A model generated the notes under the pieces. The model was not told the DNA's origin. It saw only the letters and a list, made by a program, of their open reading frames with translations, and did not search any database. 5,925 bases of DNA from Bacillota bacterium (GTDB lineage Bacteria; Bacillota; Limnochordia; Darwinibacteriales; Darwinibacteriaceae): contig JAAZLY010000284.1 of assembly GCA_012799115.1 (NCBI GenBank), positions 1 to 5,925 on the forward strand, read 5' to 3'. A program made the position numbers and the translations under genes. This document shows positions 1 to 5,420 of this stretch, piece after piece. Each line of letters opens with the position of its first letter. The stretch's first letter is position 1.

Positions 1-810
1 CAGGCCAAGGGATATGGCCTTATCGACTGACATGATCAAAAGGGCTGCAGCACCATCATTGATACCTGAAGCATTTCCTGCTGTAACGGTACCATCCTTC
101 TTAAAGGCCGGCCTCAACTTCCCAAGGCCCTCGGCGGTTACACCAGCCCGGGGATATTCGTCCCTATCAAAACAGATCGGATCACCTTTACGCTGAGGAA
201 TAACCACCGGTACAATTTCGGCAGCAAAGCGATGTTCGGCCTGGGCTGCTTCACATTTCTGCTGGCTCAGAGCAGCAAATTGATCCTGCTCCTCACGGCT
301 GATCTGCCAGCGTTCTGCAATGTTCTCTGCGGTTATACCCATGTGTACATCGTTAAAGGCACACCATAGTCCATCCTTAATCATGACGTCTACAAGCTCA
401 CTGTGACCCATACGCGCCCCCCACCGGGCCTTCTGGTCAACATAAGGAGCTAGGCTCATATTCTCCATGCCACCTACAATATACAGCTGGCCATCTCCAG
501 CACGAATCGCCTGTGCAGCTAATCCGACAGCTTTCAAGCCAGAACCGCAAACCTTATTGACGGTATAAGAAGGTACATGTTCAGGAATCCCAGCCCGGAT
601 TGCCGCCTGCCTGGCGGGGTTTTGCCCCAATCCAGCTTGTAGCACATTGCCCAGGATCACCTCATCAATTTCTGCCGGAGGAATGCCCGTCTTCTCCAAG
701 ATATCCTTGATGACAACGGACCCTAATTCAGCTGCAGGTAAATCTTTGAGTGTTCCTCCAAAACTACCGATAGCCGTACGAACTGCTCTAACAATCACTA
801 CTTCTTGCAT
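1..810 (-). CDS. Acetyl-CoA C-acetyltransferase (thiolase), partial, 3' end beyond left edge
   Basis: The first 270 codons of a thiolase of the degradative/acetoacetyl-CoA type, which normally has about 390 residues, so roughly 70% is present. The reading frame is open to base 1. The start is an ATG at 808-810, with AGGAGG at 817-822 and a 6-base spacer. The N-terminus MQEVVIVRAVRTAIGSFGG is typical of the family. The nucleophilic cysteine is C88 in VNKVCGSGLKAV, followed by the family signatures GGMENMS (about residues 113-119) and TAGNASGINDGAAAL near the window edge. The second catalytic His and Cys, expected around residues 350 and 380, lie outside. In this operon the likely direction is thiolysis of acetoacetyl-CoA, made by the AtoDA transferase, to two acetyl-CoA, which resupplies the acetyl-CoA used by Kce. 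It starts 18 bases after kamA ends. The family is near certain; acetyl-CoA versus 3-ketoacyl-CoA chain-length specificity is inferred from context. Confidence 0.93.
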   Translation of the reverse strand, partial: MQEVVIVRAVRTAIGSFGGTLKDLPAAELGSVVIKDILEKTGIPPAEIDEVILGNVLQAGLGQNPARQAAIRAGIPEHVPSYTVNKVCGSGLKAVGLAAQAIRAGDGQLYIVGGMENMSLAPYVDQKARWGARMGHSELVDVMIKDGLWCAFNDVHMGITAENIAERWQISREEQDQFAALSQQKCEAAQAEHRFAAEIVPVVIPQRKGDPICFDRDEYPRAGVTAEGLGKLRPAFKKDGTVTAGNASGINDGAAALLIMSVDKAISLGL

Positions 811-828
811 TGTTAGCCTCCTCATTCG

Positions 829-2073
829 CTATTTTTTCTTGGCGTTACGCCGTCTTCGTTCTAAGTTAGCCGGTTCGATGGATCGATTATCCTTAGACTC
901 GAGGAGTTGCGCAACACCAGTATACATCTCCTCAGTGCCGTTCTTGGACTCCCAACCATCGTCTATATACTGCGGTTCTGCATAGGTCGCAATCACGCCT
1001 TCGTAGTTACGCAAGATCACTTTTGTGGGGGACATACTGATCAAGTATTGCGGCATCACCGGAGTCTTTCCGCCACCACCTGGAACATCTACAACATATG
1101 TCGGAACCGCATAGCCAGATATATGGCCACGCAACGCCTCCATAATCTCTAGCCCCTTCGATACTTTCGTGCGGAAGTGCTCAATGCCCATGGATAAGTC
1201 GCATTGATAAATGTAGTAAGGGCGAACACGAATGCGAACCAAGTTAAGGACTAACTCCTTCATAATCTGTGGATTATCGTTCACACCACGGAGCAAGACA
1301 GTCTGGTTACCCACTGGAATTCCGCCGTCCACGAGTTTCAGACAAGCCTCCGTTGACTCGGGGGTAATTTCTTTCGGATGATTGAAATGCGTATTCAACC
1401 AAATTGGATGATACTTCTTCAGCATGTTGACTAGGTCGTCCGTAATTCTCTGGGGCATCACAACGGGTGTTCGAGTGCCTAGGCGGATCACATCCACATG
1501 GGGAATCTCTCGCAGACGTTTGATGATCTCCTCAAGTTTGTGATCCGCCATGAGCAGGGCATCACCGCCCGAAAGAAGTACATCCCGTACTGCGGGGGTG
1601 TTTCGGATATATTCAATACCCTTTTCTATGTATTCCCAAGCCAATCCGGCATCGTTTTGACCTGCAAAACGCCGCCTCGTGCAGTGACGGCAGTACATGG
1701 AACACTGGTCCGTGATCAAAAAGAGCACACGATCAGGATAGCGGTGCGTTAAACCGGGTACTGGCGAGTCTGCCACCTCATCTAGGGGATCTTGCATGTC
1801 TGCTATGCCTGCCATCGTTTCGGAAATCGTGGGAACCGCTTGCTTCCGCACAGGACAACTAGGATCGTCAGGATCCATTAACGAAGCATAATAAGGGGTG
1901 ATTCCCATTCGAAAGATTTCTAGAACCTTGCCGATATCCGATTTCTCTTCGTCCGTTAGGGTCAGGATCTTATCGAGCTCTTCTACACTTTGCACGCGAT
2001 TTCTAACTTGCCAATGCCAATCATGCCAATTTTCTTCACTGGCACCCCACATCTGCCAAGGTTGATTACCCAA
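829..2073 (-). CDS. kamA: L-lysine 2,3-aminomutase (radical SAM, PLP-dependent)
   Basis: Converts L-lysine to L-beta-lysine, the first step of lysine fermentation, using a [4Fe-4S] cluster, S-adenosylmethionine and PLP. Numbered from the start chosen here (414 residues), the radical SAM motif is CSMYCRHC with C124, C128 and C131. GGD at 169-171 is the SAM-binding motif. R133 matches the arginine known to bind the lysine carboxylate. D292 (YQCD) and D329 (VVDVPG) match the two aspartates that bind the substrate amino group. K336 in PGGGGK is the PLP lysine. All sit one residue from the C. subterminale numbering, from memory. The length fits fermentative KamA (about 416) rather than the shorter EpmB. 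The start is TTG at 2071-2073, preceded by AGGAGG (2082-2087) with an 8-base spacer; an in-frame TTG at 2095-2097 would add 8 residues but has only a weak AGGAA four to five bases upstream. The structural zinc cysteines appear to be absent. It lies 31 bases after atoA and 18 before the thiolase. Confidence 0.96.
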   Translation of the reverse strand: MGNQPWQMWGASEENWHDWHWQVRNRVQSVEELDKILTLTDEEKSDIGKVLEIFRMGITPYYASLMDPDDPSCPVRKQAVPTISETMAGIADMQDPLDEVADSPVPGLTHRYPDRVLFLITDQCSMYCRHCTRRRFAGQNDAGLAWEYIEKGIEYIRNTPAVRDVLLSGGDALLMADHKLEEIIKRLREIPHVDVIRLGTRTPVVMPQRITDDLVNMLKKYHPIWLNTHFNHPKEITPESTEACLKLVDGGIPVGNQTVLLRGVNDNPQIMKELVLNLVRIRVRPYYIYQCDLSMGIEHFRTKVSKGLEIMEALRGHISGYAVPTYVVDVPGGGGKTPVMPQYLISMSPTKVILRNYEGVIATYAEPQYIDDGWESKNGTEEMYTGVAQLLESKDNRSIEPANLERRRRNAKKK

Positions 2074-2081
2074 AGCCAAAA

Positions 2082-2087
2082 CCTCCT
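2082..2087 (-). promoter_or_regulatory. Ribosome binding site deciding the kamA start
   Basis: AGGAGG on the minus strand lies 8 bases before the TTG at 2071-2073, an ideal distance. An overlapping GGAGG lies at 2085-2089. The site falls inside codons 2-6 of the longer alternative reading frame that begins at 2097, which argues that the shorter start is the real one. Confidence 0.7.
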
Positions 2088-2104
2088 CCACCTGCAATGT
2101 CTTC

Positions 2105-2776
2105 CTAGAGTCCGGTCACATCCATGTCCTTTAGTTCAGGCGATATGATCAGTTCAGCTTCTGTAGCGGCCTTAATCTCCTCTACACTGAACTCTGGGTT
2201 TTTCTCGAGCAAGATCATGCTACCGTCTTCAATTGCAAAGACGCCAAGGTCGGTCACTACCATGTTGACCTCCCCCGCAGCCGTCAAAGGTAGACGACAC
2301 TTCTTTAGTAACTTAGATTGGCCATCCTTCGTCAGATGCAGTGTTGCAACGATTACCCTTTTGGCCCCTACAACTAAGTCCATAGCACCGCCCATGCCTG
2401 GCACCATCTTTCCTGGAACCATCCAGTTGGCCAGATTCCCCTGGGAATCTACTTCTAGAGCCCCAAGCACGGTGACATCAACATGACCCCCACGAATAAT
2501 GGCGAAAGAATCGACACTATCAAAAAAAGCTCCGCCAGGCAAAATCGTCACTGGTTGGCCCCCTGCATTGACTAGACAGGGATCTTCTTCACCTGGAGGT
2601 GGAGTTGGGCCAAGTCCCACGAAGCCATTCTCGGATTGGAGAGTGATGTTGACCCCTGGGGGAATAAAATTACTAACCATTGTAGGAAGTCCGATACCTA
2701 GGTTAACAACATCACCATCGGCTAACTCCTGGGCGATGCGGCGAGCAATCAATGCCCTTTTTTGCTTGCTATCCAT
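2105..2776 (-). CDS. atoA: Acetoacetate:butyrate/acetate CoA-transferase, beta subunit
   Basis: Beta (B) subunit of a family I CoA-transferase, 223 residues, the normal size for a separate B subunit. The catalytic glutamate is E49 in the SENGFVGLGP signature; it forms the glutamyl-CoA thioester. The glycine-rich stretch PGMGGAMDLVVGAK (about 125-138) corresponds to the conserved oxyanion/CoA loop. With AtoD it moves CoA from butyryl-CoA (or acetyl-CoA) to acetoacetate released by Kce, giving acetoacetyl-CoA for the thiolase. The ATG at 2774-2776 overlaps the last 8 bases of atoD (ATGGATAG), so translation of the two subunits is probably coupled. AAGGGGGG at 2786-2793 serves as ribosome binding site. 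The symbol follows E. coli usage (AtoD alpha, AtoA beta). The family is certain. The preference for butyryl-CoA is inferred from the lysine pathway context; 3-oxoacid (SCOT-like) or acetate transferases share these motifs. Confidence 0.92.
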   Translation of the reverse strand: MDSKQKRALIARRIAQELADGDVVNLGIGLPTMVSNFIPPGVNITLQSENGFVGLGPTPPPGEEDPCLVNAGGQPVTILPGGAFFDSVDSFAIIRGGHVDVTVLGALEVDSQGNLANWMVPGKMVPGMGGAMDLVVGAKRVIVATLHLTKDGQSKLLKKCRLPLTAAGEVNMVVTDLGVFAIEDGSMILLEKNPEFSVEEIKAATEAELIISPELKDMDVTGL

Positions 2777-3431
2777 TACAGTTCGCCCCCCTTACTAAGA
2801 AGTCCACGAAAATGCCGGGTGTAACCACATCATCCGGATCAATCTCTCCTACTTCCACAATCTCTTCTACCTCGGCGATAACGCAGTCTGCGGCCATGGC
2901 CATGATGGGATTAAAGTTGCGAGTGCTACGACGATAGATCAGATTTCCTTTGCGATCTGCCTTCCATGCTTTTATCAGAGCAAAATCAGCATGCAGCGGT
3001 TTTTCCAGGAGGTATCTCTTTCCGTCCACCTCTAGCTCTTCCTTACCTTCGGCTACAACCGTACCAACGCCGGTCGGAGTCAAGACCCCGCCCAAACCAG
3101 CGCCCGCGCAGCGAATTCGCTCCGCCAATGTTCCCTGGGGGACCAACTCCACTTGAATTTCTCCAGCAATCATCTTCTGTCCCGTTTCGGGATTGGTGCC
3201 AATATGGCTCACAATTAGGTTCTCAACGGCGTCAGCCGAAATCAAAAGTCCAATGCCATCACCTTGTAGGCCGGTATCATTACAGATGACGGTCAAGTTT
3301 TTGGTACCTCCCTGTGCTAGCTCCCTTACGAGGTTTACAGGCGTACCACAGGTCATAAATCCTCCGATCATGACTCTACTTCCGCCTGTGATCCTTGCCA
3401 CCGCCTCTTTCTGCGATAAAATCTTTGTCAA
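2769..3431 (-). CDS. atoD: Acetoacetate:butyrate/acetate CoA-transferase, alpha subunit
   Basis: Alpha (A) subunit of a family I CoA-transferase, 220 residues. Signatures visible are the N-terminal glycine-rich MIGGFMTCGTP (21-31), SHIGTNPETGQKM (75-87), the glycine-rich AGLGGVLTPTGVGT (about 111-123) and the family-typical TPGIFVD near the C-terminus (204-210). It pairs with the downstream beta subunit, whose start overlaps its stop by 8 bases. Its role is activation of acetoacetate with CoA from butyryl-CoA, linking Kce output to thiolysis and releasing butyrate as end product. The start is a TTG at 3429-3431, supported by AAGGAGG at 3440-3446 with an 8-base spacer and by the family-typical N-terminus (KILSQKEAVARI). 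It begins 16 bases after the kce stop. An out-of-frame ATG touching the Shine-Dalgarno site leads only to a three-codon frame and is not the start. Confidence 0.92.
   Translation of the reverse strand: MTKILSQKEAVARITGGSRVMIGGFMTCGTPVNLVRELAQGGTKNLTVICNDTGLQGDGIGLLISADAVENLIVSHIGTNPETGQKMIAGEIQVELVPQGTLAERIRCAGAGLGGVLTPTGVGTVVAEGKEELEVDGKRYLLEKPLHADFALIKAWKADRKGNLIYRRSTRNFNPIMAMAADCVIAEVEEIVEVGEIDPDDVVTPGIFVDFLVRGANCNG
2786..2793 (-). promoter_or_regulatory. Ribosome binding site of atoA
   Basis: AAGGGGGG on the minus strand lies within the end of atoD, 9 bases before the atoA ATG. It supports this start, which overlaps the atoD stop by 8 bases. Confidence 0.55.
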
Positions 3432-3439
3432 CGCTTCAT

Positions 3440-3446
3440 CCTCCTT
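3440..3446 (-). promoter_or_regulatory. Ribosome binding site for the TTG start of atoD
   Basis: AAGGAGG on the minus strand, in the 16-base gap after kce, with an 8-base spacer (ATGAAGCG) to the TTG at 3429-3431. The ATG in the spacer directly abuts the site and is out of frame, so TTG is the supported start. Confidence 0.75.
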
Positions 3447-3447
3447 C

Positions 3448-4272
3448 CTAAGTCACCCGAGCCTTCAGACCCAGAATTTCCCTGGCTTCGTCTGGCGATG
3501 CCACTTCACGCCCAAATTCTTTTGCAATCCGCACAATCCTCGCCACCAATTGGGCATTGCTCTGTGCTACCTGACCCCGGTAAAGATAGATATTGTCCTC
3601 AAACCCAACCCTGATATGGCCTCCCATGACCATGGCAACCATGGCTAGGGCTGTTTCGTGACGTCCAATGCCCGATACCGTCCAGGTACTATCGGGGGGA
3701 ATTTGATCCACCAAGAAGCTCAAATTCCTTACAGAGGCCGACATCGCTCCTGGCACACCCAGGACGAAATTAAAGTGAAGGGGTGCCTGTAAGAATCCAT
3801 CTTTCAAGAGACGCAGAGCATTATCAATCATTCCGGCTTCAAATACTTCAATCTCAGGCTTTACCCCCCTTTGTTGCATCATGCGGGCAGCTTGTTCATA
3901 GAAGTCCTGGGGATTAGAAAACACATCTCGACCAAAGTTGCAGGTCCCTGTAGACAAGGTCGCCATTTCGGGATTTAACTCCACGGGCTGCAGACGTTCC
4001 TCTGCTGTATGCCAGGTTGCTCCGCCCGTTGATGGCTGAAAGATAACAGGACACTTCCGTGCGATCTCGCTTTGGATCTCTCTGTAGATTTCCTTGTCCT
4101 GTGTTGGGCTGCCATCTGCGGTTCTAGCATGCACATGGACAATCGAGGCTCCAGCTTGGTAGACCTCAAGGGCTGCACTACCGATTTCATCAGGAGCAAT
4201 GGGAAGGTTAGGTTGCTGCTCTCTGGTCACCTCTGCCCCAGTTAGGGCCGCTGTAATAATCAATTTCGACAT
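3448..4272 (-). CDS. kce: 3-keto-5-aminohexanoate cleavage enzyme
   Basis: Condenses (5S)-3-keto-5-aminohexanoate with acetyl-CoA and cleaves the product to 3-aminobutyryl-CoA and acetoacetate. It belongs to the BKACE (DUF849) family of Zn-dependent TIM-barrel Claisen-type enzymes. The 274 residues match the characterised Cloacimonas enzyme (about 276). The N-terminus SKLIITAALTGAEVTREQQP carries E14. H46 and H48 in SIVHVHAR are Zn ligands, and E225 in RVGFEDN is the expected third ligand. R221 and D226 match the arginine and aspartate known at the active site (R226, E230 and D231 in the Cloacimonas numbering, from memory). PSTGG (80-84) is also family-typical. The ATG at 4270-4272 is chosen over an in-frame GTG at 4312-4314 because it has the family N-terminus and an AAGGGGGTGA site just upstream; the longer form would run 37 bases back into kal. 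Within the BKACE family substrates vary, but these residues and the kam/kal neighbours make Kce the clear choice. Confidence 0.95.
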   Translation of the reverse strand: MSKLIITAALTGAEVTREQQPNLPIAPDEIGSAALEVYQAGASIVHVHARTADGSPTQDKEIYREIQSEIARKCPVIFQPSTGGATWHTAEERLQPVELNPEMATLSTGTCNFGRDVFSNPQDFYEQAARMMQQRGVKPEIEVFEAGMIDNALRLLKDGFLQAPLHFNFVLGVPGAMSASVRNLSFLVDQIPPDSTWTVSGIGRHETALAMVAMVMGGHIRVGFEDNIYLYRGQVAQSNAQLVARIVRIAKEFGREVASPDEAREILGLKARVT

Positions 4273-4277
4273 ATAGC

Positions 4278-4287
4278 TCACCCCCTT
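4278..4287 (-). promoter_or_regulatory. Ribosome binding site of kce, containing the kal stop
   Basis: AAGGGGGTGA on the minus strand differs from the full anti-16S complement AAGGAGGTGA by one A-to-G change, which would still pair as G-U. Its last three bases are the TGA stop of kal, and the kce ATG follows after five more bases. This fixes the kce start and suggests that ribosomes finishing kal restart on kce. Confidence 0.65.
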
Positions 4288-4667
4288 CTTTGTTTGTCCT
4301 TGGGTACCACACACACGCCCTTGGCAGTTGCTACAACAATTGGCTCATCCAAGACGTCCATGGCTGAGGGCGCCACATCAACGTCTTGCGGACGTGTAAT
4401 GTGCTTCGTGGCCACAAACTCCATTTTTCTGGACGTATTGCCCACCTCTGTAATTGTCCCTACAGCCTCGATATAGTCTCCGGCATACACAGGTGCCTTG
4501 AACTGGACATCACTATAGGTCAAGAACAAGCCTTCATCACCATCATGCCGAATTAAGAGCTCTGTGGCGCAATCACCAAACAGCTGCAAGACAAAGGCAC
4601 CATCCACCAACTGACCTCCGTAATGAGCTTGGGCCGCGCTCACTCTGATACGAATCACACTCTTCAT
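4278..4667 (-). CDS. kal: 3-aminobutyryl-CoA ammonia-lyase
   Basis: Removes ammonia from L-3-aminobutyryl-CoA to give crotonyl-CoA, the second nitrogen release of lysine fermentation. It is a small protein of 129 residues, about the usual size of Kal, in the hotdog-fold thioesterase-like superfamily. Recognisable family stretches are SAAQAHYGGQLVDGA (10-24), FGDCATELLIRHDGDEGLF (30-48) and APVYAGDYIEAVG (58-70), the last being typical of hotdog acyl-CoA proteins. The ATG at 4665-4667 has GGAGG at 4678-4682, 10 bases upstream. It starts 15 bases after kamE and ends 5 bases before kce, so its gene precedes that of the enzyme that makes its substrate. Crotonyl-CoA would next be reduced to butyryl-CoA by an enzyme not in this window. 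A generic hotdog thioesterase is the alternative; sequence and neighbours both favour Kal. Confidence 0.92.
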   Translation of the reverse strand: MKSVIRIRVSAAQAHYGGQLVDGAFVLQLFGDCATELLIRHDGDEGLFLTYSDVQFKAPVYAGDYIEAVGTITEVGNTSRKMEFVATKHITRPQDVDVAPSAMDVLDEPIVVATAKGVCVVPKDKQRRG

Positions 4668-4682
4668 TCTCTTTCTCCCTCC

Positions 4683-5420
4683 TTAGAGCTTCCGAACTAG
4701 TTCTCGGGCCAAGAACGTGCTAACATGACGGGCCGTTGTGCCCGGGCCAAATCCTGCGTCAAAACCCAGCTCTGTGGCAAGGGCTCTGTCAATGCGAGGC
4801 CCGCCCACAACCATGTTCAGGCTTTGACGAAGCCCCTCCGCTTCAGCCATTTCAACAAGTTCGGTCAGATTTTGTATATGGACGTTTTTTTGGGTCACCA
4901 CCTGAGAAACGAGTATCGCATCGGCCTTCAACTCTCTGGCCTTCTGCAAGAGGATCTCATTGGGAACCTGACTTCCGAGATTATGTGCTTCGATCATGGG
5001 ATAACGTTCTAGGCCATAGTCGCCATCATAGCCCTTCATGTTCATGATGGCATCGAGACCCACGGTATGTGCATCTGTTCCTGTGCAAGCCCCCACCACC
5101 ACAATCTTGCGGCCGATTTCAGCCTCGATAAAGGAGTTAACTTCATCGAAACTCATTGCCTCATCTGCATCTTCGTTAATGGCAATTTGCTCCAGATCAA
5201 TGCTATACTCGCTACTACCATACAAAATAAAGTGGCTGAAACCATAAAGATCCTTCATGTGCGTGACCTGCACACCCTGCAAACCCATTTGGGCTGCGAA
5301 ACGTTTTGCCGCTTCAAGGGCTTTGGGTCCAGCTGGTATAGGTAGTGTAAAGCTGAGTTGAACCTGGCCATCGCCCCAGGAATCCCCATAGGGCTTAATC
5401 ATCCTATCGTTGGAACTCAT
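4683..5420 (-). CDS. kamE: Beta-lysine 5,6-aminomutase, beta (B12-binding) subunit
   Basis: Small subunit of the adenosylcobalamin- and PLP-dependent 5,6-aminomutase, which turns L-beta-lysine into 3,5-diaminohexanoate (and can act on D-lysine). It has 245 residues; the characterised C. sticklandii subunit is about 262, the difference lying at the N-terminus. The N-terminal part (about 8-85, from KPYGDSWGDGQVQLSFTLP) is the dimerisation region. The Rossmann-like cobalamin domain starts near 104 (KIVVVGACTGTDAHTVG). The base-off B12 motif DxHxxG is D116-H118-G121, with S172 and GG (206-207) as later motif elements. K129 in MNMKGYDGDYGLERYP is the expected PLP lysine. The 11-residue His-Lys spacing equals that of the known enzyme (H133/K144). 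The ATG at 5418-5420 overlaps the kamD stop by four bases (ATGA), and AGGGGGG at 5428-5434 lies 7 bases upstream. Confidence 0.96.
   Translation of the reverse strand: MSSNDRMIKPYGDSWGDGQVQLSFTLPIPAGPKALEAAKRFAAQMGLQGVQVTHMKDLYGFSHFILYGSSEYSIDLEQIAINEDADEAMSFDEVNSFIEAEIGRKIVVVGACTGTDAHTVGLDAIMNMKGYDGDYGLERYPMIEAHNLGSQVPNEILLQKARELKADAILVSQVVTQKNVHIQNLTELVEMAEAEGLRQSLNMVVGGPRIDRALATELGFDAGFGPGTTARHVSTFLARELVRKL

Noticed and set aside
811..828. Possible terminator or promoter between kamA and the thiolase
   Set aside because: The 18-base gap holds only the ribosome binding site. I see no inverted repeat with a T-run and no promoter-like pair of hexamers.
647..985. Plus-strand open frame of 112 codons across the thiolase/kamA junction
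   Set aside because: Antisense to the thiolase start and the kamA end, with no family resemblance and no support for its start.
2124..2486. Plus-strand open frame of 120 codons opposite atoA
   Set aside because: Fully antisense to atoA, with low-complexity Ser/Thr-rich composition typical of a shadow frame.
3193..3648. Plus-strand open frame of 151 codons opposite the kce/atoD junction
   Set aside because: It lies antisense to two firmly identified genes, crosses their boundary and has no recognisable domain. It is a by-product of the codon use of the real genes.
3975..4199. Minus-strand 74-codon frame inside kce
   Set aside because: It is an alternative frame on the same strand, entirely inside kce, whose Zn-ligand and active-site residues are all in the main frame.
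4273..4314. N-terminal extension of kce from an in-frame GTG
   Set aside because: It adds 14 residues not matching the family, overlaps kal by 37 bases and lacks the strong ribosome binding site present before the internal ATG.
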